DNA of 64,000 bases. Origin: Luscinia megarhynchos. Its lineage: Eukaryota; Chordata; Aves; Passeriformes; Turdidae. The position numbers and the translations under genes were made by a program. The stretch is taken from NCBI GenBank assembly GCA_034336665.1, contig CM067592.1:53434473-53498472 (forward strand), in the 5' to 3' direction. Below, one piece after another: positions 1 to 12,667 of the stretch; the stretch's first letter is position 1; every line of letters starts with the position of its first letter. The notes beneath the pieces were generated by a model. It did not search any database, had not been told where the DNA came from, and saw only the letters and a program-made list of their open reading frames with translations.

Positions 1-2761
1 AGAATCACCAATGACAAATAGAAGGCTTACACAAAGCTGAATTATTTAGTATATGAATGTGGAAATAAAGCAGAGAAAAAGACAAAAAGATATTTCCAAA
101 GCAACTGTCTTCTTATTAGAGACAAGGACTGAAATTAATTACATAACTTCATCCAGCCCAAATATTTTGGGCTCTGAAAGAAAGATACAATAACATAGAT
201 CACTCCCTGTATTGTTAGCAGTTTCTTGACTGTCTCCTTCTTTCGATTTCTCTGCCATGAATGCAAATATCGCAGTTTATTATAGATATTTAATAAGTAC
301 AATTAAGAAATAATTTCATAGTTTCTTATTTCTTGGAGAGAGTCATAAAACAAAGACACATGGAACAGTGCCCTTGGTGCTTTTTTTAGCTTTTAAAATT
401 AATATTTCAGGGTATGTCTGCCCTCAATCTGAATGCAAAAGCTTTCACTTATTATTATAAAGGCTGAATAAGTTTAAGTCTCATCTCATTAACTGTCATA
501 TTACCAGGCTTTATGCCATACCATTCAAGTTTCACTGAGCATTCAGAATTGCTTAATTATGTACAGTAAAAACAGTCTGCTGAGACTTTCCCTTTCAGAT
601 TAATATGGAGGCAAAAGGACAGAGGTCATCTTCCTGACTCACTCTTGCTCGCCACTGTGTTAACTCATAATGACAGAGGCCTTTTGTTAGTGACAAAAAT
701 GTAATGAGCATTTGGAAATAAAATGTTTACATCAAAAGGAGAGACACACTGATTTTGCAGATGAAGAATTCTTTCACTCCTTTCCCTTCTTCCTGTGTTG
801 GTGTTAAGCTGCATAGAACATTCCTTATAAATTATACCACCCCATGTTAATTACACTATGCTGACATTGCTTGTCATTACTAAACCAAATACATGCTTTG
901 CATGCCCAGCTTTCAATAGCTATTTTGTTGCAAAAAATATGGGAAAGCCATACAGGTTACAGAGACTGGTCATTGCTAACATTTTCTCTAAGCTGCCCTA
1001 TTTTGTTCTATTTTTAAACAAACACATGTACAAATCCCAGTTGTGTGGTCTGCAATCTGGAGATGCTGTCATCCATAGTCAAAATGACAGTCCTTTCTGT
1101 GAGTTTATGACACATTCCTATCAGGAGATCCTCATTCTGTCACATCCATCTCTCATGACACACAGCTCCTAAAGATTTTAGATATCAAGCTTATGCACAT
1201 AGACATGCTGCTCACATTCACACATAAGCACCCCTACAAATGGATTGTACTGCTTATCTCTGCCTCCCAATGTAAAAATCAGAATGAGCATTTTCTCAAA
1301 AAATTAAAGCTTTGTCTCCCTCTTAATCCCTTCCCAGAGCTATACCCTGTGAGTGGAAGCAAGATGCCAATAAGGTTAATCAGCAAGTATGCTACATTCT
1401 CAGAAAATAAATTAGACAGATTATCATTCTTCATCCAGCAATTTCATATGCTTTCTTCAGAAAGAACAATATCCATTTGTGTAAATGTACATTCTGCAAC
1501 ACAAAGAAAAAATCCTGGAACTCTCACTTAAATAATCTTTCCTTATTCACAAAGTAAGATATGCCTCTATGTTTAAAGAATAAAAATGTGTTCCTGCAAA
1601 TGAAAGTATGTGCTCCCTAAGCATCCTAGGAAAACATCTAGTGTTTTTCTGAACTATAGAGAATGTAACCTTCTTTAAATATGTGATGGATTTTCTGTTT
1701 TTCCAATTCCATTACTCAGTTTAATAAATTCACATATTTTTCCTCACTTTGATTTTAGACAAACACAACTATGACACAAGCACTATACTTCAGTATGCAT
1801 TTATTTTGTTTTGTCAGAGAGCAATTTTGAAAGACTTGTCACCTTGTCAGGGAAGAATCAACATAATGCTTTTAGTTGTAATTACTATTAGCTTTAAGAG
1901 TCCTACTAGAAAACAATAGTTCTACAGCTTTACTTTTCCAGACATATCTGCCTGCCATTATTTTTACAACACAATCCAGCTCTTCACACATTTACCCACA
2001 ACTGGAAACATTGAAAAGTCTTCTGAAATGATGGGAAGATCTAACATTGCTGTATCACTGCTGCCACAAATTAAAACATCCCTGTGTCATAATTTTGGAA
2101 GGCTATCCACAACCTGCCACTGGATAAAGATTATCTGAAAACTTCTAACCATCACTGTCAAAATAAATTTGGCTTCAGTATACTCTCAGTGATTATTTAC
2201 AGCCCTCTAGAAATACAACCACCTACTACACAAGTACTTATGCTTTGGTTCATTGTCTAGGTGCTCGTTGGATTTGTATCTGTTACCTTTGCCCCATTGA
2301 ATCATCACTATAAAAATGACACAAACTTTTAAGGCTCACAGAGGTGTAAAGTGAAGCAGTTACTAAAGACCAAGGAGATAATTTTAGAGAGGTAAAATAC
2401 GAGCAAGTGACTGATTAAGGCGATTGACAGAAAGGCTTTAGGAGCTGTAACTTCCTAGCTGACTTCATTAAGGCACCAAGAAAATATCTTCTAAACAAAT
2501 GATTAATTCAGGTACAAACTGAAAAGAAGGAAAGGATTGATTCATGAACTACAACAAGAAGATTGCTAATACCTCCCCCATTTTAAAGACTGATAGAACA
2601 TCTTCCAAAAAAGTCCTGACTGGAGAGGTAGGATTCCAACGAAAAGACCAAATACAATATCAGGTAGAAAATGCTGGCAGTTTCAATATATGTCTCACAA
2701 GGCACAAGTTAGAGCTGCAAAGGTTATTCTTTCCATTCCCTTCATGCAGCTAGAGTTTGTA
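1..2761. other. AT-rich non-coding DNA, no gene seen
   Basis: I see no coding exon, RNA gene or recognisable transposon here. The two open frames of about 100 codons (858-1172 and 1193-1531) have no family resemblance, no conserved motif and no codon pattern that differs from the surroundings, so I treat them as chance. Compatible with intergenic or deep intronic sequence. Confidence 0.6.
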
Positions 2762-3210
2762 AGGTAAAGGGCAGTGAGGGCCACCAAGTTGATTAGAAGA
2801 ATGAAGGACATACTCTTTGTTGAAAGGCTATGAGAATTGGGATGGTTCAGAAGGATCCAGAATGAACTAATTGTACCATTCTAGCAGCTGAAGAAAGCCT
2901 ACAAGAAAAATGGAGACTTTTTACAAGGGCAGTAACAGGATGAAGTGAACAGCTTTAAATTGGAAGAGAGCATGCTTGTATTTGATATTAGGACTAAATT
3001 CCTTACTGTGGTGGTGGCGAGGCACTGGAACAGGTTACCCAGAGAAGTTGTGGGGGCTCCATCCCCAGAGGTTGTTCAAGGCCAAGCTGGATGGAACTTT
3101 GAGCAAACTGACCTGGTGAAATGTGTCCCCTCTCTTGGCAGGGCAGATGGAACAGGATGATCTGTAATGTCTATCCCAACCCAAGTCCTTCCTTGATTCT
3201 ATGATCATAG
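2762..3210 (+). mobile_element. CR1 LINE, 3' fragment (sense)
   Basis: A 5'-truncated chicken-repeat-1 type non-LTR retrotransposon. The frame over 2945-3160 carries the C-terminal CR1 polyprotein signature ARHWNRLPREVVGAPS, which corresponds to the usual 'KHWNRLPREVV.SPS' block just upstream of the CR1 stop. The copy ends with the short CR1 3' terminus gattctatgatcatag, a degenerate copy of the usual ATTCTATGATTCTATG tail; CR1 has no poly(A) tail. The region upstream (2762-2940) looks like the decayed segment before this block. Stops and indels show it is dead. Confidence 0.9.
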
Positions 3211-5040
3211 GAGAGTTTGTGGTTATATTCCCTACCCTTTAAAATATTTTTGCACCAGGATACCACAGGGCCTCTGGTCATATTTGACCTGAACAGTCTC
3301 AAAGCTGCAGGTGTCCCCAGAGTGCTTTTTCAGAACAATTTCCTGAGCAAAATCAGAAACTGCATGCAGGAAGAACATATGTACAAAGGGAACGAGACCC
3401 CAAGTGTCTGTAAGCTAAAGGAAGCTAGCTGGAGGAGAAAATTGCCCTGAACAACAGATCCAACTTACAGCATAATAAAATCAAGATCAGAGTAATTAGA
3501 GCAAACAAACACATGTTAATTGAACTTCTTACACATCTGATGCAATTAAGAGTCTTTTTGTTAAAGCACTGGAGTTAATAACCTTTGAGATTTATGAAGG
3601 GAAGCAGACCAGCTACTCTTTGGTACTTTCCTTCGCAAAAAGCTCCAACCTCTTCAGTCAGGCCCCAGGGAAGAGCAAAACAACTGGAGTCTCATCCTCC
3701 ATAGAAAAGGACCTAACCACTGGAGAAAGTAAAGTGTGAGGTTTCAACTGCAGGCCTGGAAGCAAGAGCTACATTACAGCAAACACAGTCTCATTTCTGG
3801 AAAAAGAATTTGCACCCATGAACACATATGGATGTATCTGCTGTACCATTTTAATACCAGTAGTGAATTTAATAACCTGGTGAATAATTAAATTCATTAT
3901 CATTTAGTAATATGTAGTGGGTTTTTTACTATTTTGATGAACTAGTTTTTCCTCTTTTTATAATCCATTAAAATTCATATCTGTTTCCTCTCAGGTGTTA
4001 TTTTCTCTCTTTTATAGAAATTAGGAGGTTTTTGTTTCTTACTTTTCTAGACTATTTGCCACTGTAGACCTTTGTCTACAGTGGCAGTGCAAGTTTGCTT
4101 TTTACCTCACTTTATCTGCCCCAAATAACTCAGTGTACAGACAAGATCCAGCTCATGTAATCAGAATCCTATGCATGTAACCAGAATTAAATAAAAGCAT
4201 TCAATATGTTTGAAATGATAAGAAGAAAAAGAAACCATACCAAATCAAATTACACTGGGTAAAAGACAAACAGAATACTAGTCATAATACAAGAGATGGG
4301 ATTACTATCATCATGCAAATGAAATAAGTAACCTGTCTGTCCTTTGAAGCCATTAATGACAAAATTTCCAGTGGTTTAGAAAATACAGATAACAAAGTAT
4401 AAGGACTAGAGGCTGTTTCTAAAGTATGGAAGATGTCTTTATGGAAACGTTTTTGAATAGATGAGGAGACTGGTTGAGACCAGGCAAGCATCCAGTGATC
4501 TAAATAGTGGAACCACTCTTTCAATAAGCTAACAAATAGGAGGCTTCAAGAAAACAGGCTACTCATCTCTTATGCCACAATGGTGTAGGACCTCTGTAAC
4601 AAAAAGGGTTTACACATTAAGGAGATATTCTATTATAAAGAGATATTTGGTGTGTTGTGGCATCTGCTCAGCATTTCCATGGCTGGTGCAAACAGAAAGT
4701 CTACATGATCTTCAAAAAAACTTTTTCAAAGGAACCCCAAAGTGAAATATGTCCTCTGTAGAAGTAAAATTTATGCAATTTATTGCAATTAACTTGTTCT
4801 ACTAAGTGACTTTATCTCCATAAGAATGGAATCTATCAACTAAAAAACTCTCATTTCAATCACAGAACATCCCAAAGAGCATTATTAAAATGGACTAAAT
4901 TCTGATGGGTGAGAATGCTTAACAAAACTAAATGCATTGAACTTAAAGTGAGTTAAAACTAAACGTTGTCTTCATTAAGAAATATTTGTAAAATTTCTTT
5001 TGTAGGGTTCACATAATGCTTTAATGAATCTCCAAGACAG
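3211..5040. other. AT-rich non-coding DNA, no gene seen
   Basis: No exon or transposon recognised. It contains the perfect hairpin at 4057-4086, listed separately. The 80-codon minus-strand frame at 4282-4524 has no recognisable domain. Confidence 0.55.
4057..4086. repeat. Perfect 13-bp inverted repeat, 4-nt loop
   Basis: Arms tgccactgtagac (4057-4069) and gtctacagtggca (4074-4086) are exact reverse complements around the loop cttt. It would form a compact, fully paired stem-loop as RNA or extruded DNA. It is too short for a pre-miRNA as written, and pairing stops beyond one further G-U pair. No transposon is recognised around it. Confidence 0.9.
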
Positions 5041-5178
5041 AGTCACAGAATATTCTGAGTTTCAAGGGTCTCACAAAGATCATCAAGTCCATCTCTTAAG
5101 TGTATGGCCCACACAGGGATTTAACCCACAACTGTGGCATTATTAGCACCATGCTCTAATTAACTGAGCTAATCCTGT
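5041..5178 (-). mobile_element. tRNA-Ile-headed SINE with CR1 tail (TguSINE1-like)
   Basis: Read on the minus strand, the element starts with a tRNA-Ile-like head. It has an A box TTAGCTCAGTTAATTAGAGC (5172-5153), an anticodon loop CTAATAA (5146-5140, anticodon AAT = Ile), and a B box GGTTAAATCC (5126-5117) in which the canonical CG is now AA. The head is followed directly by a CR1-type 3' end (roughly 5095-5041: GATGATC, then CAGAATATTCTGTGACTC). A Pol III tRNA-Ile head fused to a CR1 3' tail is the architecture of TguSINE1, a SINE described from zebra finch and restricted to passerines. Such elements move with the CR1 reverse transcriptase. The decayed B box and the lack of a mature tRNA acceptor end argue against a functional tRNA gene. 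Confidence 0.85.
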
Positions 5179-5754
5179 GACTGTACTTCATGGAGAATTT
5201 TACATGGATGCCAATTCTATCTCCACCATGAAACTGATGACCTCTCTTCTTCTGTTATATAGGTGTGAGATCAAGTCATGGTCAGAAGAAGCTTTAGAAT
5301 GGATCTTCTTTTGGCCTGCACACCCACAGTGTTTGAGAATATCAAATTATATATCTTAATTCAATATTGCCTTTTAAGCCTGATAATGTATTTTAATCAA
5401 AGGAATATTTAGTGGAGAGGCATGTGCTTTAAAAAGAGAAGCCACTTAAAACTCTTAATTGTCAATTATATTTCCCAGTCTCTGAGCTTCTTGAGACCTT
5501 CCCATTCTGCATCCTCAACAGAAGTTACATTTCAAGAGGTGGAGTCACTCTGATGGTGAAAAGCAGGTAAAACAGAAACCACAAGCTCTCAGTGTCTCTC
5601 ACTGCCCTATCAGCATATCATATCTGTGGTATCCATTAGGCCAGAATAATTACTTCACAAATATGTGGCCTGCAGACCATGTGTTCCCTTTGAACAACAA
5701 CAAATATGACAGCAGGGTCTCCATTCTCTCCAGATACATCTTATTTACAAAAAA

Positions 5755-5811
<57 letters not shown>

Positions 5812-8561
5812 AGAAGGAAACTAGCAATGGTGAAAAAATTATAATTTCTCTTGATTCAGTAATAATGTGTGAAGTACCAAAAAAATGAGGAGCAGAACAA
5901 CAAAGAATGTCATAATTTAAAGCTTTCTAGTTCTTGGTGAAGTTTTAGGTTCCTGAATCATTCATGCTACACTCGCAGCCAAATGACTTTGCATGTTCTT
6001 CCAGTATTGTTTCCTACTATCTTTAGTTGGCCAAAGGCTAGCATAAACAGATGTCTCTTGAAGCACATTTAAGGATTCAATATCATCTGCAGAATCTTAA
6101 GACTCTGCAAAAGATGATCAATACCTTAATTGCAAGCCATTTGTAGTTTAATGAAGTCATACTCAGAGCTTGACTTCTGCAAATCTCTGTTTAATACAGA
6201 TGTTTCACGTGTACTGACTGCATCATTTACAGATCTCTGCTTTTCAAACTCTAAAAGCCAGATATACCATGCTTTGTATTATGTAGTTTAAACTCACTGG
6301 AGGATATCACAAAAAATTGTAGGAGACAATTTAAGAAAGAATGCTTGAAATTGACTCATAAATTGAAATCATTTGAGTGCACCTTCTATATTGCTTCTCA
6401 CTAAGAAAAGGAAAAAACACTAGCCAAAACACAGAGGAAAATGACAGCTGAAAGCAATGAACACAATCTTGAAAATCTCCCACACACAAACACTTTTTTC
6501 TTGGAAAAAAGTCGGCTGTTTTAGTTGAGGTAGAGCTGACTTAATATATATTACTGTCAAGTTTCTCTGAAAGGACCCTTTCATGCATACAACCAGGTAC
6601 TAGTTCATCAGTTTGATAGGCATGCATAACTCAGCTGAGACCTGCATAGCCAGAACCACATGAGTATAGTACCTTTGTGACCAGCAAAAATCAGACCCAA
6701 ATTCCACCACATCATATCTTCAGAAGTTTCTGGTGCCAACTTTTGTCAGCTTTCTCAGAAAATGTGTTAAGTGGAATTTTAATATTGTAAGGTTTTTGCC
6801 CACTTTCAGCCACCAAGCAGAAATGACAGCTTGGGGGCTCACACATTCCTGTGATGTCCACTACTGTCTTTTTGCTAGAGGGTCTTGCTCTGTTTTGATT
6901 CTTGCTATGCTAAATATGCCCCATTTCAGTTACCACAGCACGCCAGAACAAATCTTTCCTCACCGTAAATTTAAGAATGAGTCCATTTTACCAGCTGTCA
7001 TGGGTCTTGTCTAACAAAAGGACTTTTTTACAGTTAAACTACTACTCTAGATTCACAATATTGTAGGTTCTTTGGAATGGACTGCTACAGCACTGAAAAG
7101 CTCTGTAAGTGGCCAGTAGGGCTCTGCATGGCTTTGCTGCTATTACACTGCCAGTTACACTCATCGCACTCACCTACAAAATGTTCATGTTTCAATTTAT
7201 TTGGATGCCCATATAGTTTACGTTTGGGACCATGGTCACTTCTTTTCTGTCCCTCTTTCATGTTATAGAAGTAGTCTCATTCTTGACCCTTATCTGCAGC
7301 AGTCATTACAACAAATGGAGCTGTTTTGGCTATCGTTAAACCAGCATCATATCTTATTTAGTTTATATTATTTCATTACTATGGAGTCGCAAAGTAATTT
7401 ATTTTTACTCAAAACACTCATACTTCAATGTTCAGTTATAGTCCAGCTAAAAATTAAAGTTTTCTGCAGTCATTAGGGAGCTTAGAGTAAAAGATTAGAA
7501 ATTTTTGAAATTTTTCTCAAAATTTTTCTACTGATTTAGTAGGAATTGAATTTTATAGCAGTTTAGAAGCAATGTCACCCAACACATTTCAGTGAAGTCA
7601 CCTGTTTTTCTCCTCAGCACTGCTACGCTAGTTTTCCAGCCTTTCTGTATACAATGTCCCAGTCTCAATCATGCTATAAAATGGCTGATTTTTGTCAAAT
7701 GACTAGGCAATTTTTAAAACTTAAAAAATATCCTTTCCTAAAAAGAGCCTTCCTGCACTATAAATAGACCCAAGCTCAAATTACCTATTTTGTTTCATTA
7801 CATTTCCAAAATCACACCATTTTATAGGATCTTCATCTCTATTACCAGTGTTTGCATAGTTTGCTCAAAAAAAAAAAAAAATTGTGTTGATGTATTACAT
7901 AGGTACGATGAGTTAAAATGCTGATGTTCATCTTTTGCGTATTGCAGAAGTGATCACACTACATCCACACATCAAGGTCCCTATTTTCTTTGTCAGGTCA
8001 ATCCCAATGCCAGAAAGATCACAGAATCATTAAAAGGGTACTACCAACCCTGAAAATCTGCCCTCAAAGCTGGAAGAGCTGTTTTGCTCTAGAAGCACTT
8101 TCACAGAAAACAAGCCTGAAAAACAAAGTTAGACATTATGTTTATTGTTTTTTTCAAAGGAATTTTAGCACTTGAAAGCAGATGGTTACTAGGAGTACTT
8201 AACACTGTTTACTGTAATCATAGTCATTTTTATGAGAGGAAAGTAGCAAAATAATAACTCATTTTGGTAAAGGAAATTACAGACAAGCAATAAATTACTG
8301 CCTGTGGGAGGAAAATACATCACAAATTTGGATGTTCTTTAAAAATAAAGTACATTCCAGGTAGAAAGCAAGCTACAGTAGGGGATAGAAAGGATAAAAG
8401 AAAAAAAAACCAGTAGCAAATAAAATCAGTTGATTATGAGATTTTTGTTAATGACTAACATGAAAAAGAATCCTTTTCCCTAAACAGAGCTCCAGAAAAT
8501 CATTCTAACCTGTAAAATGCTCAGATGAAAGGAAAACACAGAAATGACAAAAAAATATGGA
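5179..8561. other. AT-rich non-coding DNA, no gene seen
   Basis: No exon or transposon recognised apart from the A-rich tract at 5748-5810 and a short A run near 7867-7881. Short open frames at 6733-7014, 7077-7268 and 7201-7476 look random. A short motif near 8017-8033 (atcacagaatcatta) resembles a CR1 antisense 3' end, but the flanking sequence does not continue the match. Confidence 0.55.
5748..5810 (+). repeat. A-rich homopolymer tract
   Basis: About 60 bases of nearly pure A with isolated G interruptions. It creates a poly-lysine open frame (5706-5888), which is an artefact. No upstream retrocopied gene is recognised, so I call it a simple repeat. Confidence 0.95.
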
Positions 8562-8909
8562 AAATGTCAATGTCAAGTTGGGTGGAAATGTTGATCTGCT
8601 AGAGGACAGGAAAGCCCTACAGAGAGATATGGCCAGGATGGGCTGAGAACGTTTGGATAAGGATCAAAAAGGCCTTTGGGCTTTAACAAGGTTGGGTATT
8701 AAGAAAAAGATCTTCTCCGAAGGGGTTCTCAAGCAGATGAACAGGCTGTCCAGGAAAGCAGTGGAGATACCATCCCTGGAGGTATTTAAAAAACTTAAAT
8801 ACAGTGCACAGGGCATCAATTAATGTTGGACTTGGTACTGTTAAACCAATGGTTGGGCTCTATGATCTCGAGGGACTTTTCCAACTTGCATGGTTCATTT
8901 ATTCTAAAG
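8562..8909 (+). mobile_element. CR1 LINE, internally deleted 3' fragment (sense)
   Basis: The copy begins in the reverse-transcriptase segment: translation near 8576-8640 reads like the GG.VDLLE.RKALQRD block that follows the CR1 catalytic motif. It then jumps without the intervening RT C-terminus to the 3' region (ggggttctcaagcagatgaacaggctgtcc-like sequence near 8719) and the 3' UTR signature tctatgatctcgagggactt near 8859. It ends near 8905 at the degenerate attctaaag. A deletion of several hundred bases relative to an uninterrupted CR1 is needed to explain it. Confidence 0.85.
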
Positions 8910-11900
8910 CATGATTAAGAAACAAAAACAATGGAGGTGACTGTTTTGAGAGAAAAGAGAAGATATTTATGTAATTCGTTTCCCAAAATGCAATTGCAAA
9001 GAACTTTGCCAAGTTTGAGACACGGAGTAGAGTTGAATGGTAGTAGAGGAGATTGAGCTATGAAGAAAGCATGTCCAGTGGAAAGCACAGAAAATTGGAA
9101 TAAGTGGAGAAGGTTGCTGAGTTTCTGCACTTGGAAACATGCAAGAACAGAAGAAGGAACACTCTTAGGTGTGATGTACTTTTTGTACAGCTTTGGGAAA
9201 ACAAGGTGGGGTGCACAGCTACTGTTCAAGCAGTAGATTCCTATTTCTCTCTGATACACAGCAGATAGTTTCAGACAGGCCACAGAGCTGAACACTGGAA
9301 CAAAGTTTTTAGGATCTAAAATATTCTTACATGAAATGATTAGGCAGCATTTCTCAATATGGTTTTATGCTTGCTGCTTTTATATATCAAATAAAGTAAG
9401 TTTGGCTTTTATTATCATGATCCAAAAAAATAATAATGAAAACATTTATCACCATTTACCACTTAAATAACCAGAACACAGGCTATGGAGAAGCAACTTT
9501 AAAATTTCTATGAACAGCAGCTAATTTTCTCTGGTTAAAAATTCAATCTAAGAAAGCTCAGTCCAAATCTGAAGATCCATTAAAGGATCCCTTAAAAGTC
9601 CTTACAAGAATGAATAAACGACACCTTAACAAAAGTTGTGAAATCAGTGCAGTAGAACTGACCAATTCAATGTTGCCCTGATTGTTGCTTTGTTTCTTAC
9701 CGAGGAGCTGGCTTGCTAACATTGCAAAAATTTCTAGACTCAGAGTGAAAATTGTCAGATTTCTTTCACTCTTTCTTAAAAACAGTTGTTTCAATTAAAA
9801 GACAATAAAACACCTCCTAAGGACAATTAAGTTCATCTGCCGTCAGAAACAGAGTGAAGAGCCTTTTTGATGGTCAGCATTCACATGTGTTGTAGTGCAC
9901 CTCAGTACACAGACAATTACTGAACCATCAAAATTCATTTTTAGAGACATGTTGTCATGGAACAATGTGAGGGTTTTTCCATATCACTATTAAGAAATAT
10001 TTTATGATATAACTTTCTTGAATATGTTTATTCACAGTTCCTCGTTAATCAGTGTTATTTCCCTGCTCAATAAACTGATTTAAGATACACTGTGTATACA
10101 AAATATGAGCTGAAATGCTTTCAGTGAGAGGAGATACAGGATATAAACAGATTAGGAGTATTAGTAAAGGTAAGTAAATCCATCTGTCCTCCTCTATCAA
10201 GAAGTCTTTTTAAAATAAATGTGGTTATTCATGTAACAAAAATGCTGTGGGTGTATTAGGCTGAGAAAGCAATAGAAGTCATTGAGTTCATTGGAAGAAA
10301 GTGAGAATCCTCCTCCTGCCTGCAGCTGTTCATCATATTTAGCCATCTCTGGTTATTCATATTAGTATTAAATATACTCCTGTCCAATTGGATTCACTCA
10401 TGTTTCCAGGTTTTGAATCTATTATTTTCCCCTACGTTAAACAAATCTAATGATTCCTATCCATAGCAAATGTAGAGCTGATGAGCAAATGGATGATAAA
10501 AATTCCTATTATTCCTTTGTGCTCCTCTCTTCCACTTAAGATTCTTGTCATGCCCTGGGCATTCTAGCTGTCTGATACTGTTCCTCTATTTCCAATTCCA
10601 GTGCATTCTCTGCTGAATATTTGTCTGTCCAGAACATTTGGTTCACTGCCTAGTACCAAGCAAAATCTGCTTGCAATGTAAGAACATGTGGAGAAATTAT
10701 GTGTTTTTGTCACACCCTATTAAACGGTATTCAAAACACAATGCCCCAGAAAGTAAATTGATTGTAGGTTTTATAACCCTTTTCAGGCTAATGGAAACAA
10801 TTTAGTACCATGAACGAAAACATTGCTAGTGCAGCTGTGGGAATCTTAAATTGCTCAGCTCAGCAGTTCTGTTCCGGCTTAAGTAGGATAAAGTAGTTAA
10901 AGTTCAGTTAGATTCCATTCCCCTGGATCTTTGACAGATCATTTCAGATTAATGTCTTCAAAGTTTTCAACATGCCTTGTAAAAGACTTTCTGAGGAATT
11001 CCTGGTTTGTGCTTTTAACTGTGTGGGGGCAGTGTGAAGGAGCTGTAAAAACTGGAAAGAGAGGGCAGGAATGTCCTAGGGAAGTTTTCAATCATTTTGC
11101 AAAGTGTCCTGAACCATCTTAATGTTTTTTAAAACAAAATTTTTAAATAATTAAAAAAAAAATTCTTGAACAATTTTTTTCCTCAGTTTGGTTTTACTGG
11201 CAATACAGGTAGACGGGAGGGGAGGGAAGCACAAACAAAACAAATAAACGAAACCTCAAACAAACAACAAAAAGACTATCAGTTTTCTTATAACTTTTAC
11301 AGTCTTGCATCCAAGATAGCAAAAGCTAGAAATTAAGAGCCAAGATTGAAAGTCCACACCTAATTCCACTTTACGAATCAGTTACAGCTCCTTAAGATCC
11401 TGTGCTTAAGGATCTTTTCTTAAGGACAGAAATTTTATCCAATATTCATTCATATTTGTATATCTTAAACAGAATTTAGTTTTAAAACTTGATAAGTGAA
11501 AGGGTAACTTAGCTGCTGGAGAACTCCACACTGCACTGTACAAAACAAATCCACTACCTAGCCACTTAGGAGAAGAAATCATTCACATGGGTATTACCTG
11601 CACCGTACCACAAGAAAAACATCTGTGAATATTATTTGACAAATTGATCACTAAATGAGCCATTAGCTTGAGGGTTTTTGGATTGCCTTAGGAAAGGAGG
11701 GTGCTATATAGCATAAAGGCTTACAGATGCAAAACGCTGATTGGGAAAAAAAAAATGTTCCAGAAGAAAAGCTTCAATAAAACAAGCCTAGCATGAAAAC
11801 CTAGGCTCTCTGAAAAGTAAGCCATTTATGAGAAGCAGTAGTAAAACTGCTTAATTCTTCTGTGCCTCTGGGGAGAAATCTAAGCCTTTTGAGAAGTGAT

Positions 11901-12634
11901 GGAGAGAAAAATGAAGCCAGTGGTGTGTTTGTCAGTGAGAGAATGCTGTGGAAACAAAGTTAGTAATTTTACCATTCCTGCTTGCCAAGAGCTGACAGGT
12001 GTGTAGTTTCTTATTGTTCTGAAAGGCAGCCAGAAACCACAGTTTAATATGCATCTGTGTCTTCATAGTAGGGGAGAAAACAGCTGTCTCTCTTGCACAT
12101 GATACAAGATGATAGAAATATTGAGACATACTCTTCTTTACAGAATCTTACCATCATTTTCATGGCTTCGTTTGATCTCTCAACAAAGCACATAGCTGGA
12201 AGGAAAAAAAAATGCCGCAGCCCAGATCAGATCAGACATGATGTGGCAACCTCTGCTCCCACAAACAGTTATTATTTCACAGAGCCTCATCACTTCCACA
12301 AGATTTTTTCACATGAACAAGGGTTGACAGATTAGAGTGATATTTTTAGCACAGCAGATCCAGCCTTTCTACAAAAAAGTCCATTAAATCTGTAAGTAAA
12401 CAAAACCAGGGAAGCACCATATTATTTCAGATAAACATGAGTTAATAATTTCCAACCATTCTTAAAGAATGACTCCCATAAATCCTTCCGTTTTAAAATT
12501 GCTGAGAGATGTCTGTGATTAATAAAGCTTTTGAACACAAAAGGTTTCCTTACACAAGAATTATGTGTGTTTTTCTGTAATATGTGGCAAAGCAATCTTT
12601 TAAATCCTAATTCTCTCAGGAAGGGAAACATGTT
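8910..12634. other. AT-rich non-coding DNA, no gene seen
   Basis: No exon, RNA gene or transposon is recognised. Near 11388-11422 there is a cluster of ccttaag/cttaagg motifs with an aagatcc...ggatctt inverted pair, a local imperfect hairpin. The 126-codon minus-strand frame at 8915-9295 overlaps the CR1 boundary neighbourhood but shows no recognisable domain. Confidence 0.55.
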
Positions 12635-12636
12635 AC

Positions 12637-12667
12637 ACGCACACACACACACACGCACACACACACT
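12637..12667. repeat. (CA)n microsatellite
   Basis: About 15 CA units with G interruptions (cacgcacacaca pattern). Antisense translation gives the low-complexity VCVRVCVCAC stretch of the open frame at 12422-12739, which is therefore not a gene. Confidence 0.95.

Noticed and set aside
5097..5178. Functional tRNA-Ile gene on the minus strand
   Set aside because: The B box CG is lost, the acceptor stem is not closed and the sequence runs directly into a CR1 tail, so it is a SINE.
5748..5810. Poly(A) tail of a processed pseudogene
   Set aside because: No coding-gene remnant or target-site duplication recognised upstream; CR1 elements do not use poly(A) tails.
5706..5888. Open frame with a long poly-lysine run
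   Set aside because: Produced entirely by the A-rich tract; no initiation or domain support.
8017..8033. CR1 antisense 3' tail
   Set aside because: Only about 15 bases resemble the tail and the downstream sequence does not follow CR1.
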